From the NCBI GenBank assembly GCA_950295325.1, contig OX485804.1, forward strand, positions 9,674,001 through 9,734,000: a DNA stretch of 60,000 bases, read 5' to 3'. This document shows positions 22,936-36,208 of the stretch, piece after piece. The number at the start of each line of letters is the position of its first letter. Positions within the stretch are counted from its first letter, which is position 1. Origin of the DNA: Polytrichum commune. Its lineage: Eukaryota; Streptophyta; Polytrichopsida; Polytrichales; Polytrichaceae. The position numbers and the translations under genes were made by a program. Under the pieces are notes generated by a model, which was given only the letters and a program-made list of their open reading frames with translations, did not search any database and was not told the origin of the DNA.

Positions 22936-25900
22936 CTATAAGGGCATCAAGCGCTTTTGCTTGAAGAACCATAAGAATCCTAAGAAGATAATTAAACCAC
23001 TAACTCCTGCAATTATGAGAACCCACTTAAAAGCCCAGGGCTCATCAAATAGAGCCATAGGAATGTTCATTCCAAACACCCCCGCCACAACACCGTAAAT
23101 GGCCACCACAAAAGTTGCTGTTGTCAACAACAGTTCAAATTGGATCAATTGATTTCGCACATTGTCCTGTTCAAAAACATCCATAGGTGTTCGAAACAGT
23201 TAGCTCAATCTCTTAATGATCAACTTTTAACATCAGCAGACAGAGGCATACCACTAACCATCAGACCTTCCTCATGAAATTTGCTTAACCTTGGAACGTT
23301 CCAATGGTTCTAACCACCAATCCCCCACAAAAGCAGCATACATGTAAAGAAAAATTACAATCATCCAGGAAAATATTGAAGGAAAGCAAGGGTTGTACAC
23401 AACTCTGAATGGATATCCCTGGATGTATAATTTTTTTTAAATTAATTAAATTAAAAAATTAAAAACTCAGACATCTCCCATCCCAAAATTCCTGGTTTCC
23501 ATCAAAAGCTCTGTACTTACCAGCTGGATATTGATGAAGTCTTCAGTGTCATCAATGTACTCCTTTAACTGCACCATCCAACAAACCTCCCAAAGTCAAT
23601 ATCACTTATCCCTCACAACAACTCTACTGTATGTTACGTATCATCCTGTATAATTCTATTACCAGGAAACATGAAATCAACTAATCATTACCATGAGCAA
23701 ACTCTGTTTATTAACTCACTCAGTATATTTGATCATCAGTAAAACCTTGGATGGTGGCAGGGACAAATGGCCATTGGAGAGAAGGATGACTCTAATGTTG
23801 CCACCGGCATGGATTATGGCGTTGCTTCATCTCCAATTTAGTCTAATTCTACATGTAATTTCAAAACGGGCATCACAAGAATTAGAGGGACTTGGAAGAC
23901 TACTGCCTGCTTTCAAAGGAGGTGAACACCTTGAATTGGTGTGGACAAGCTGACCCACACCTAATCTCCCCTGAAGGTAAGCCCCTAGTTCCCACATGGT
24001 TGGTTGAAAATATCCAGTTCATCCGGACACTCCCACTATGATTGAATGGGCCATAGATGGTAGGGTGCACCGGAAATCAAGTGCTAGGGAGGTCACCAAT
24101 CTAAGCACTATTCCAGCCCTCACCACTTAAGCTTGGAGTTCCCAAATCTGGGTTAAAGCAACCCCCACGCAGCCAATACGCCTTAAACTTGATCAGATTT
24201 CACACTTGCATGTGGAAACACAGTCACACTCCGAAATAGAATACTGGTGAAATTCTTGGAGCTCCATTGCATGTCCACAACCATAAACTCCCATCATGGT
24301 TCAGAAAGTGCAACTGCACTTTAGAGCTAGAACTTTAGCAATCCTAGTGTTGAAGCCTGACAGGGAAAGGATTTTTTTTTAAACACGTACCGATGTAAGC
24401 TTGTTGAGTGTGCCGTCAATGACAACAAAGTATGCTTCAAGGAGCATCTCGAGCTCTTCAACCTCCGTTTGCGTACTAGCCTGACTCTCATGCCTTGATC
24501 TCGAGAGGCTGTAGGTCTGCTCGAGTCTTCTCTCACAAAGAGAGTGCTGGTTTTCTAGAACTGGTGAGCCAACTGGAGATACAGGAGCTGACATGGACCC
24601 TCCAGCTCCCACATTATTGAGATTTGAAAAAGCTATAGATTTCTGATCTGTGAAGGAGAAGCCATCCAACATCCTCTCTCTTTTCTCTGTAAGATACATT
24701 TCTGCCATGTCACTGTCGTCGTCCATGAGTTGTTCAATCTCATCTCGCACCTGTGATGTACATGTAGCCAGTCAGATTTGTTCAGCAAATTCGTAGACCA
24801 AAGTTTTGAATATCCTTGTACTTCCAAATGACAGTATCCCAAAAAATGGAAGATATATGCTACACTGAGATTTGAGATACATAACAAACCCTTGCTCCAG
24901 AGCACTCCACAAGCACAAGTTTAATTCACAGCTATGCACCTTGTAATCATAAAACAAAAGCATACTAAATGTTTTTTACTTGATGCACTTGGGATACAAC
25001 CCGTGAGATCAGTACTTAACCCCTAAGGACCCAAAATGTGCACAAAAACGTGTATTTGAGCTAGATACCCCCATTTTAAGCTAATGGTGTGAAAAGTGAC
25101 CCTAACTAGAATAGACTCATTCTTCAAGTACATTTTTCAAATTGGCTGAATACACATCCTGGGTGCCATTGAATGCATATACATGCTTCAAATATTGATC
25201 ATTGATGTCAAATATGAGTATATTTTTTATTTCTTCTTGATGTACTCAATAAATATGAAGAATATGATTTCAAAACTCAGTGAGGCTTGTAGAAATTCTG
25301 CATATAGATCATACATTGAGCCCCATGATCCTTTAAGAAAATTCAAAAAGATCATGACAATAGAGGCCAGCCACGAAGTATCCCCTTCTCCAACTGGGAT
25401 GAAATTTCAGACTCTGGTGAATTATGTTATCAAAAACAAATAACATGAGTCAAAGTTGCCAACAACAGTTGACCATCGTTAAGAGGCAATCGAATTATTT
25501 ATGAGGGGTTACAGAAGTACACTGAACTAAGTCTTAGAATCAAGAGACACTAACCTTCTGCACTCGTCTTGTTAGTGCCACAAGACGACTCTTCAGCCGA
25601 CGGACATGCTCCAAGTTAAGGGTGCTAATTTTGGTGGTGAGCTCATCAAGAACTGGATAAACCTCCACCTCTAATTCAGAAGCCTACACACATCCATCCA
25701 AACAATCCAATAGCTCAGTAACTCCCAACTCCTCATGTTTCAAGATATTCATCATTTCAATACCACTACCATTGATAGGCCTCATATTCCCCTACAAAGC
25801 CTAGCCTACAGAAGAAATGAAAATTGTAGAGAAATCATCTATGAATTTCTTTTAGTACAGCACTCTAATGTTTGGGTTTGCTTTATATGGAAGAAGCCCG

Positions 25901-28808
25901 ACTCTGCTGAACCACAGCAACCCACGTTAAGCAAATCCACTAAAACTCATTATTCAAGGAAGAAAATTGCAGAGCTTTACACCTGAATGTGAGTCCCAGA
26001 CACTTTTGAGTCCCTCAAACTTGTCACCTTGCAATCTAACTTGTGCCATCTTTCACTACTTTTCAGAGAAACTAAACTAGATAGCCCCTCAAGGGTCTTG
26101 GAGTGGAGGTAGTACGATGCACTGTGTGATATATACAAAATTGGTGCACTAATGTTGTGGTGAGTTCAACACCAAAGGAGGGATTCCACCTGAAGAAAAG
26201 CTTCCAACAATTATGTTCTTGCAATGTTCATATCTTGCGCAATTATTATTCAAATGAAGCAAATGGAAGAGACTGGATTGAAGCTCCTTTCAGTATCATT
26301 CCAACAAGCTATCAGCTATCAAATTCCACGCAGACATTTAAAAACAGTGAATCCCTAAAGTTATGACATAACAGCACAGATTTCAATTGATAGTAATCGA
26401 CAAATTGCCCTAGGCTTCTGAGAGTTCAAAACTACCTCAACTAAATAGGGTCATATTAAAAGTATGAAACCACCCTATTCTCGTCACTACTGCTTTAAGG
26501 GACACTAAATAGGTCCACACAAATCAATGAGGGACCAGACTATTCGCATCACCCCCTGACCAACAGGTGACACTGAATGGTAAACCAGGATTTGTGATTC
26601 ACACTAATACTTGTTGATGTGCATCTTCTGCCCATATGCTTAACTAGGATCAACAAAAGTCATTAAGTGATCAGAAGTTGGGAAGAACGAGCAAGAAAAG
26701 CTTAATCAACATAGAGACTGGACACTAATACACGAACATGTCTGCAACAAGATCTGCTGCCTCAAATTGGTCAATATTATGAACTTATGCACACCCCCAT
26801 CAAGGTTCTTTTCAGGTCCCTACATATTTGGCGAGGGTTAGACCTAAACATGGACCAAGAACGTGAGAATTGACAATCTCAGGATAATGTTTAGCTGTCG
26901 TTTGGTTTCACAGTGAATGTGAAAGTCAAGAGTTTCCAAGGATCCTTGTTCCGCGTAGCACATTGCAGCACCCCATTAGGCTCTTGTGATAATAGGACAT
27001 ATACTCCCTATAATTGCAATTTGTATGCAAGGAACACAAATGCAAAAATGCCCCTAAATCTCCATTGCAGATGTGTCTCTACACACTATATAGATCGTTT
27101 GATCCATCTTCCCTACAATACCTATTAAGTGACTCCTCCAATGTTTGTTACTCTATATCAGTCCTTGAAATGTAGGGCAGCTATAGGGCGGTATCTGCAG
27201 CCTCTCTCTCCAACATGGACCAGACAATTTCTCAATCTAAATAGTAGCAAATTGTAGAAAAATCGGTTTTCAGGCACCCAATTGCTTAGAGATCGAAGCA
27301 GCTCCTACATCCCATCCTAAATAAGTGCAGACGTGAGTCCACACCTTTTTCAGATTGTTTGACCCTTCCTCCCGAGAATACCTATAGAGGACTTCTCCAA
27401 TATATGTTTTTCCTACATCAGTCCTTGAATTGAAGGGCAGCTGTAAGATGTTGTCTATTTGCAGCCTCTATCTCAAAATGGACAGGACAATATGTGGACA
27501 TAAATCGTGGAAATTTGGGTTTGAAGCTTTCCAGGCACCCAAATGCTTGGAGATTCAAGTAACTATACATCCCAGCCTATATAAGTGCAGAAGTGCATCC
27601 AAGTTTGTTCACACTGTTTAATCCTCCTTCCCTTAAACACCTATAGGTGACTTCTCCGATGTATGTTTTTCTATATCAATCCTTAAATTGCGTTGCCTAT
27701 CTGCAAAGTCTTCTCTCAAAATGGACTGGACGATTGAGCAATCTAAATCACCGAGATTTGGGTTTGAGGCTTTTCAGTCACCCAATTGCTTAGAAATCCA
27801 AGCAACTCCACATCACAACCTAATTGGAAATGATAAATAGTGCATCCAAGCCTCTTCAGATTGTTTCATCCTCCTTCCCTACGATACCTATAAGCGACTT
27901 CTCCAATGCATGTTTTTCTATATCAGTCCTATTTCAATTTTGTGTTGTCTATCTGCAGACTCTTATCTCAAAATGGATAGGACGATTGATCAATCTACAT
28001 CAGGGTAATTTGGGTTCAAACCTTTCCAGGCGCTCAAATTGCTTCAAACCCAAGAAACTCTACACTACCACAAAACCTAAATTACCCCCGAAAAATTAAA
28101 ACTGTCATGTGCATTCGATAAAACAAAAATAAGTAATCAACCTACCTGAGTATCGAGGAACGTGCAAGCCGCCTCAAGAGCCACTTCAAGAGCCCGAAAC
28201 TCAAACGGAAGGTCATCCGCGGACGATCCACTAAACATGTCACCATCACTCAACGCCCGCTTCCGATCCTCAGCATTCAACATCTGCAGAGCATTGAAGC
28301 CATTGCCCTCTTGCAAGGAAGAAGCCATAGCCGCAGCATCAGTTGATGAAATGGGAGGGCGCCACTTGAAATCAGGATTCTTCACATACAATCTCCGTTG
28401 TAGCTCAATGACATATTGGAGCACATAATTGTCGAGGGAGTTGAGCAATAAGACTTCATCTGCTGTGATGATGCATCGAATCTTTTCCAAGTTAACCACA
28501 ATGGCTTTCTCTCTGCCCAGGATGGCACTAGGGTAGACGAATAGCGGGTCCAGGAGACGAAGATCTCGGGCTGGGAGGTCACATCTACGCATCAAAGAAG
28601 CTTTGTCTACTTCCAGAATCTGTGAGTTTCCGGATGGGTCGATCCGAATCCATGACCGGACACCATGGCCTCGTTTCTTCTCAGCTCCTTGGAAGAGTGG
28701 TCTCTTTGGAGTGTCTGTCCCTCGCTTTGTAGATGAGCCGTCCGAGGAGGAAGATGGGGGACCCGGTGGGCGTGGAGGAAGAAGGCGGGATTTCAGGTCT
28801 GTTGCCAT
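22936..28808 (-). CDS. MRS2-1: Magnesium transporter MRS2-1/MGT2-like (CorA-MRS2-ALR family, 5 exons)
   Basis: Exons on the minus strand: 28146-28808, 25555-25683, 24391-24750, 23521-23568 and 22936-23166. All junctions are phase 0 with GT-AG introns, giving 476 aa. The family forms Mg2+ channels; MRS2-1-type plant members have been placed in the vacuolar membrane. Seen in the protein: a proline/serine-rich N-terminus with LLPPRP; SWIRIDPSGN near 52-61; RRCDLPARDLRLLDPLFVYP and LNSLDNYVLQYV in the cytosolic domain; a long helical region over exons 2-4 (TKISTLNLE, RLKSRLVALTRRVQKVRDEIEQL); two membrane segments at about 412-434 and 449-468; and the selectivity motif G432-M433-N434 at the end of the first. 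The C-terminus is RLMPL. The MATDLKSRLLPPRP start matches family N-termini. It is slightly longer than the usual 440 or so residues, because of residues in the serine-rich insert of exon 1 and in exon 3. Intron 1 is 2.46 kb and carries a tandem array. Confidence 0.95.
27085..28060. repeat. Tandem array in MRS2 intron 1, four copies of about 250 bp
   Basis: Landmarks recur at about 27110, 27366, 27628 and 27870 (cttccct...ataccta.a...gacttctccaat) and at about 27211, 27474, 27716 and 27968 (caaaatgga..ggac.at). Each unit also has atatcagtcctt and caggcacccaattgctt. Copies differ at many positions and the unit length varies. It lies entirely inside the first intron. Confidence 0.85.
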
Positions 28809-28819
28809 TGCAAAATGTG

Positions 28820-30260
28820 TGGAAACTAAATCCTTCGCCCCAATTAACCAACGGGTTTGGTTATGGTGCCGATGATGGTGATGATGTCCCAGGGGTTAGG
28901 CTCATTGAGTCACTAAGAGCTCCTTGGAGGCAAGAGCATTCTCAATTGCTTGTGAAACGGGAAATTAAGAAAGGAAGGAAGAAGGTAATCCTAGGTTTCG
29001 AAGAAGGAGACCTTGAGCATTAACCACGAAAAGTTGGACTCATCCACGGGGCGTGCCGGGATCCAGATTCCAAATGGCGGGGAGACAAATTCTTCTTCGC
29101 CCTGATGATCAACAGATTTGATTATGGTGTCGATGGTGATGATGCCCGGGGGGTTAGGCTCATTGGGTCACTAAGAGCTCCTCCGAAGCAAAAGGATTCT
29201 CGATTGCTTGTGAAAGAGGAAAGAAAGAAGGAATTCCTAGGTTTCGAAGAACAACACCTTGAGCAATAACTAAAAAACGTTGTACTCATCCACAGGTTAT
29301 GGTGAGATCCAGATTCTAACCAAAAGTTGTTCTTAAGCAACAAATCCTTCACCCAAATTAACCAGCTGGTTTAGTTATGGAGTCGATGATGATGGTCCAG
29401 GGGCTTAGGCTCATTAAGTCACTGAAAAGTGGAAAGAAAGAAGGATTTTCTAGGTTTCAAAGAAAACCTTGAGAATTAACCAAGAAAAGTTGGACTCGCC
29501 CGCCCCAGATTCCAACCCCGAATTCGCTTTGGCCGACAACTGGGCCGAGGATATCAACACAACCAACTTCGCATTTGGTGACCACCTAGGAAGGAGCTCT
29601 CAAATGTTCAAGCCTTGAAAGGCGATTTACCCTAATAAGCTCTCCGGCGTCGATGATGTCCAGAGGGTTAGACTCGTTGAATCACCGGTTTCAGAGTTCC
29701 CGATCGCCTCTGAAAGTGGAAAGAAAAATGGGGATTCGTGGGTTTCGAAGACAAGCTGGACTCACTCGTCCACAAGTTATGGAAGAATCCAGATTCCACC
29801 CCTGAAGCTCGTTCACAACTAATCCACTGCCAAATTCACTCTAATCGACTACTTTATTTCGCTTCCGGTGTCAAATGATATCCAGGGAGTTGGTTCTCAA
29901 ATTTTCCTAGGTCTCGAAGAACATCTTGCGTATGAACCAAGAAAAGTGGGATTCATTCGTCCGCCCCAGATTCCAACCCGCAAATGGGCCGAGAGAGGAT
30001 GCCTACCAAGACAACTAATCAATTGCTTCTTTCCGTGTCACTGTCCAGAGGACTAGGCTCATTGAAGAACTGATGCGCTCTGTTCTGTTGCAAGAGCATT
30101 TTCGATCGCTTCTGAGAGAGGAAAGAAAGAAAGAAAGGAATTCTTGGTTTTCAAATTGCCCTTGAGTAGCCAAGAAGAAAAGATGGACTCCAAACCCATC
30201 CACCGACTAGGTGCTTCTGATGATGGGGTCCAGATTTTCCAACCCCGAATGGAATGGGCC
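28820..30260. repeat. Degenerate tandem array immediately upstream of MRS2, five to six copies
   Basis: Landmark gg(g)ttaggctcattgagtcac recurs at about 28895, 29150, 29400, 29665 and 30050, with a weaker copy near 29880. Each is followed by gaaaggaagaaag...ttc.taggtttcgaaga and (t)tggactc.tcca. Spacing is about 250 bp at first and shorter later. The first unit begins about 20 bp before the MRS2 start codon, so the 5' untranslated region and promoter must lie in the array. Confidence 0.82.
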
Positions 30261-30619
30261 GAGGATAGGATATGTAAACCTACTTACAAAATCTTACTTC
30301 GAATTCGCAATCTGCCACCCTAGGATGTAGTGGTGCTACCTAACCCTCCATGACAAGAGGCGTGCAATTGCGGCAGGGAATTGGTGACGACAGAATTGTC
30401 TCCTCGCTGCCATCGGCCAGCCATGGGCCCACATCAGAAGCACAAATTTGCAAATCACCCCAGCTCGCTCAGTCCAACTTCCCAAAAAAATAACCACACG
30501 ATAATCACTCCTCACCCTGTCTTGATACACCCCCAGCACCGCATCCACATGATGATGATCCCCAAACTCTCTCAATCACCCAGACCAGACACTCAATCAA
30601 ACAACCTGCGACCAAAAAC
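30261..30619. other. Intergenic, C-rich toward its end
   Basis: Transition between two tandem arrays. No gene is seen; the open frame 30381-30779 on the plus strand is low-complexity (S, T, P, H rich). Confidence 0.45.
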
Positions 30620-31240
30620 CACAAAAACCCACCTCACATCTCACCCCATCACCAACTTCGCCTACGCCCCAACCCCAATCTCCCAATCTTGCGGCTCTCA
30701 AACTGTCTCTCTCGAAATTCTTAGCTCCCAAACCCACCTCACATTTCAACCCCTAGGACCATCCCCATCACCAAAATAATCCAAATCTCACAGAACCCAC
30801 AAACTCATTAATCCCTCCAACCTCGCCTAAACTTCAACCGTAACCCCCAATCTCTGAGCTCTCAAACTGTCTCCCTCAAATTTCCTTGCTCCAGAACAAC
30901 CTCACATCTCACCATGATCCCCTATCAGCAAACCATCATTCCAACTAAAACTCAATTAAAACCAAAAAAATCCACAAACCCCTCCAACCTCTGCCTAAAG
31001 CCCATCCACAACCCCAATCTCAAAGCTCTCAAACCATCTCCCCCTCAAAATTCCATGCTCCAAAACCACCTCACAGCTCACCATCATCCCCCGCACCTAA
31101 AAATACAAAAATTAACAACCATAAATAAATAAATAAAAGTAAAACTCTCACCCACAAAACTCACCTAAACCCAATCCCCAATCTCTGAGCTCTCTCTCCA
31201 AAATTTCGGAGTTCCGTAGCTCCTCATTCCACTCCGACCC
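30620..31240. repeat. Pyrimidine-rich tandem array, about 164-bp unit, four copies
   Basis: The phrase cccaatct(c)...gctctcaaactgtctc recurs at 30682, 30846, 31013 and 31177, with cacctcacatctcacc and tccctccaacct between. Strong strand bias (C/T/A, very few G). Encoded peptides are low complexity, so this is not treated as coding. Confidence 0.82.
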
Positions 31241-34200
31241 TAAATCTGTGCTCCAAAATCACTTGGCCGAATATGCTCGCGAATGTACCATCGACACCGA
31301 TGTTGCACCTTCTTCTTCAGCAACAAAAGCTGTGCACATCACCTCACATCACATCGTGGCTTTGGCTTTCTATTTCCTCGGCGTATTAGTATACGATTGC
31401 GTGTCAAATCCCAAATGTACCAACAAGATGCAAGCTAAGTTTACAAGCTAACTTAAGTCTACCAAGCTAAAGTGTGTAACTTACAACAAGGAAGGAATTT
31501 ATTGTTTTAGTATGGTTTTCGGTTGTAGGTGGACGGCGCTTTTGTTGCGTTGGTGCAGTGTGTCCCAAAAGAAAGATCAAAGTTTAAAGAAAGCAAAGAG
31601 TTGACATGTTCTCCACTGCCATACAAACTTAGCAGGAGGCAGCCCTTTTGAGAGAGAGAGAGTCGGGTGGCCTATAAAGCTCCTGCCACGTGGCGGATGG
31701 ATAAATGGTTACATTTATCATTCATCATTCTTTATTCATTCGTCTATCTTCTCATCCCCAACTAGTCGAGTCCAAGTACAAAGCATGAGAACGAGGAGTT
31801 TTATGTTGAAAACCGTGCCGGGAAACCCTCATTGGTTGATCGAGAGGTGGAATTGAAGTTTTGTTTTGTGTTGTTTGTTTTGTGTCGTGTACGAGGAGAG
31901 TCCATAACATTATTCAATTGCACGGTTGTGTGCCCATGCTATAAGTTATTAGGTCTAGCATCCGACATGGGCCTTCACAATCTTACCTTCATGGCCAGAA
32001 ACTTAGAAAACCGGAAGAAATTGACGTCGGTGCGAATAATGAACAGTGTCGGTTCGAACAGTAAGAATGTTGTGAACAGTGTCGATATGTTCAATGATAT
32101 GGATGCTATAATTAGTAACTATGTGGAGTAATATTGTGATGAACAATGTTTCCCACGAATGCTCCTTGGATGAACAATATTTCATGCACGCAGTCTCAGG
32201 AGTATAGCTCCACACAAATTTCCAAGTTCAGCCTGCATGTCTGAATAATAAACAAATAACCATGCTTGTTCGAGGAGCCCACAAAATATAATTGACACAT
32301 TCCAAGGTCATGGGACCGACCCACATGGCTGAATAATCTAATGGCATCATCGGACTTTGTGAAAAAGAACTTGTGGTATGTATGTGCTTGTGTGTATGCA
32401 TTGTTATGTGAGCGCGATTTGTCTTATGTGGCTAGCTAGGTTGCAATTTTTTATTTTTTTATTTTTAATCATGCGTGTATGTCATAAGTGAACATGTCAT
32501 TTGATGCATAAGGTATGTACATGTTATATGGTTGTTTTTTCGTGTTCTTCAACTTCTATTGGGTCATATTTTATGTACATGAACATGTGTCGCATTAGTA
32601 AATCATTGATGGATTGAGAATTGGACTTGTCTCCCCATGATGTGGTTGTGATTATTGAAATTGAATGTGTGTTGATTCTACAATTAAATATCTAGTGTAC
32701 ATGGTTGATAAATTTTGAGCACGTAGTTCAATCTGTTTAGCATGCATGTCTTGTTGGGATATATTCTTAGATCTCACTTAAGGACACACCCCACTCAAAA
32801 TTAGGTGTTGAATCAACAAGATTAATAACCGAATAAGGTCCATGTGTCTTGTGTGGATGTTACTCAATTGGTGTCTCATGTTCTCCGTCTTCTACTAGTT
32901 GTATTTATGTACCGGAACTTGTGTTGCATGAGTGAATCTACAATGAACCATCAACATAAATCGGATTGAAAATCAAACTTCCCTCGATTCAATTATGATT
33001 ATCAAAGGTGCAAATATGCAGATTCTTTTAAATGAATACCGAGGACCCTTCTTTCAATCGTATTTAGTTTTGAGCCTCTAGTGAATAATTAAACACACGT
33101 TTGTTTTCATGTTTGTTCTTATATCTACACACAACCATACATCACTCCTCATAGATGTATGGCTAAGAGAAGTGATTGAATAAGGTCCATATCTCTTAGT
33201 TGTACAAACTCATAGCATACGTTCATATAATCATTCATGGAACTTGGTGTTGGCAATTGGAGAAAGGAAATGAATTGGAAATGACTCGACCCTCAATGTA
33301 CATGGGGTTTGTTTTCACTAAAACCCTCTTACTCACAAAGTGTGGCAATGGGCACTCATGCTAACTTAAAACTAACATCATTTCTTTCTCCCACAACTGA
33401 CACTAACCACAAGCAAGAGAACACCCCTCCTCACTCAAGGATGACACGAGGTGAAATCCTAAGGCTTGTTGGGCCAATGAAAAGTTAATTGCACTTGGAA
33501 TGTGAAGTGTCTACTCCCTGCAAAGGGTGAAGTAGTTCTACATTTTACATCATTGTCCTTTAGGACATGGCCAAGGATGTTTTACGAATAGACATTCTAT
33601 TCACTCAAGTATTCAAAAGGCCAAAGTTGTTCTTCTTTTGCACCTAGAATTGCACAATCCCATTGGAGTATGAAACCTTGGCCTATCTTCACTTTACACA
33701 ATGGCCAAAACACTCGATAGGTGAGCCTTGGACATGGAAGATCATTGTATTAGGTAGGTGGCAATTGTCAGGTGACACAAAAAGGGAAAGAATCTATTGG
33801 GCTTGGGCCAACCCACCCAAACCCGACTCCTTGGGTACATGATAACCAATAAGTTCATTTTCAACGTCATGTTTTTTCCCCACCCACTTGTGCCTAGCTC
33901 CACACTATCTCTATGTCAAATGGGTTTGAAGAATCTACCATCACATGGTCATTATATGGCCTTTGAAGTGCTTGAATGTAATAAAAGATCCTTTGTGATA
34001 AAAATAAAATAAAATAGTAATATAGAAAAGAAAAAAGAAAAAAGAAAAATGACAAGGAGTCTTGACTTCAAAATGTTTGCTTCTCCCCACCTCATTGTGG
34101 AACTCCAATCATAAAAACAAATTTCAAGTGATTTTAATCAAGTATGTGTTTTTCATGTTTTTTTATGGTTCTTCAACATCAATTATGTAGAACCCATAAA

Positions 34201-34291
34201 CAAGTAGTCAATGCAATTCCATTTAAGAAAATCACCCATCACAATCTACTTTTACATGTCATCTCCAATTTATGCCTCTATATTCTACTTT

Positions 34292-34349
<58 letters not shown>

Positions 34350-34737
34350 CTTTGATTGGTGCTCTACACCACAACTTTTAAGAGTTAAACTTCTATGATC
34401 CACATCATCCTTATGCATTCTTTGATTCATGAAGTAGGTGATGCATGATGGGACAACATGCAACAAGGGCCTATGTTAATTATAAATTAATGGCCAATGT
34501 ACAAAGGTATGGATCTTGGGCCATGAATGCGTGGTAACCATGTAAGTCGAAGGTGGAAATGTTGTGAGGAGGCTCTTATGATGCATAACACTTTCTCCTA
34601 ATACCCAAAACAACCCGGGAATGAGCATTTGAGATCCTTGATCAGTCTAAGGACACTACATTGGGATGAGTCAAGTGTAAACCTAGGAGGGGTAGATTTA
34701 TATTGGACCTCGGACTTGGGATGTCAATAAGTCCTAA
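31241..34737. other. Intergenic, no gene accepted
   Basis: ggcctataaagctcctgcca followed by cgtggc (31669-31694) has a TATA-like and G-box-like look, upstream of a 99-codon frame at 31832-32131 that has no recognisable domain. Diverged copies of an unclassified repeat can be traced at about 32590-32790, 32930-33110 and 35505-35730 (aatctacaat.aacc.tcaacaaa..., ...ttgaaaatcaaac). Nothing supports a functional gene. Confidence 0.4.
34295..34346. repeat. (AT)n microsatellite, about 26 units
   Basis: Uninterrupted alternating A and T. Confidence 0.95.
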
Positions 34738-35037
34738 GGGTGGGTTTACATTAGGGTTCGGGTCCATGGAACGTGGCTCCCCAAACACCCCGTTAAATTG
34801 GACCTTCGATGCTTTCAGACCAAAGCTTTGAAATGTGGTTACTTAAAATAGGAGGAGTATTTTGTTGAGCGGGGGTTGCCGAGGTTTGATAAAAAAAAAT
34901 GATGCCACTTCGTTTGGTTATACATTGGACCCAGATCTTAGTGTAAACTCCTTGAGTCCAAAAAAAACCCTCGACCAATAGTGTCTCTCAGTTTTAAAGT
35001 TTTTATAACTTGGACCCTAGTGGAACCCAACCCATCC
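34738..35037. mobile_element. Family H2 Harbinger-like miniature element, 300 bp
   Basis: GGGTGGGTTTACATTAGGGT at the left, accctagtggaacccaacccatcc at the right as an imperfect complement, and TAA on both sides (34735-34737, 35038-35040). Same ends as 20332-20594. Confidence 0.78.
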
Positions 35038-35040
35038 TAA

Positions 35041-36205
35041 GCCCTGGATATTGTGCCATCTACTAGATACACCCTCAAAAAATCACAATGTCCAACACTA
35101 GTTTGAGACTCAATTTTGACTAAAAGAGTCTTAGGGAATCAGGGGTTAAAAGATATTGGACTACATGTACAAAATATGATAAATGGGGGGGGACCCATGC
35201 AACCTTTTAATGACCATGGGACTATTCACTTTGATAATAAACAAGATATTCATATGAACTCAAAATCACGAGAAAAGTGGCTATGCCTTTTATTTGGATA
35301 TGCTAACCATCTTGTACTCGATGTGCGTTTCATATCCTAGAAGGAGTGGGCTAGTCGAGAAGTGTAACCATTTAAAACCCCTCTATCCTAAGGCACCGCA
35401 CATTGGATAGTTTATGTCTCTTTCATCCAACATCGGGTGATGAAAGTCACGCGGGCCCTTATTCAATTCATTTATCGCATCCCCAACTTCTACGGATTTA
35501 ATATGCAATAGCAAATCTACAATAACCCGTCAACAAACATCATATTGAAAACCAAACCTCCCCTTCTTTACTTATCTTTTATTGGAAGTGCATATTTGTT
35601 GTTTCTTAAATTGAATGCATAAGTGCTCCCAATCGTGCTCCCAATGAGTGTGAAGTAGTTAATACAATTTGAGGACTTAGTTTAATCTCTTTTAAACATG
35701 TGTCTTGCATGGAATTATTAAGAGCCGTCATCATATCTCATACTAGCTACTCCATGGGGTTTTCTTGTATAATGTTATTATAAGAGGGGCTATCAAAGCT
35801 TGTATTTTGGTGTGTTCGTGTATATTATTCTTTAAGAGGAATCATGACGCTTCAAATCCATATTTTCCAGTATTTATACTTTGGCAATAATTACATTCAC
35901 AAGGTGAGTTGGCTTAGAGTGGACGGTGACTCCAATACTCTCATGAACCATGGTGACGAGGAGTAGGGGTCTTCCATATATATATGTATATATATGTTTG
36001 ACTGGCACTAAGTCAAACATATATATATATATATATGGTAGATTAGGCCCCTTCCTTGCTTGCATGCTACCAATAACACTCCGCGCATCAAAGTGGCTTG
36101 GGGTTCGTGATGATCGCACTACATAAAACTCATCCGTCATGGATGAAAGGGGTTCTAAGTAGTAAAAAGGAGTCTTCAACTACAATATTAAGGGCCGATT
36201 CATTC
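35041..36205. other. Intergenic, no gene seen
   Basis: Contains a diverged copy of the repeat noted at 32.6-33.1 kb (about 35505-35730) and a short hairpin flanked by TA runs at 35977-36035 (tttgac..ggcactaagtcaaa). Confidence 0.45.
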
Positions 36206-36208
36206 TAA

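Noticed and set aside
31832-32131. 99-codon plus frame downstream of a TATA/G-box-like sequence
   Set aside because: No domain, no homologous feature recognised, and no splice-supported continuation.
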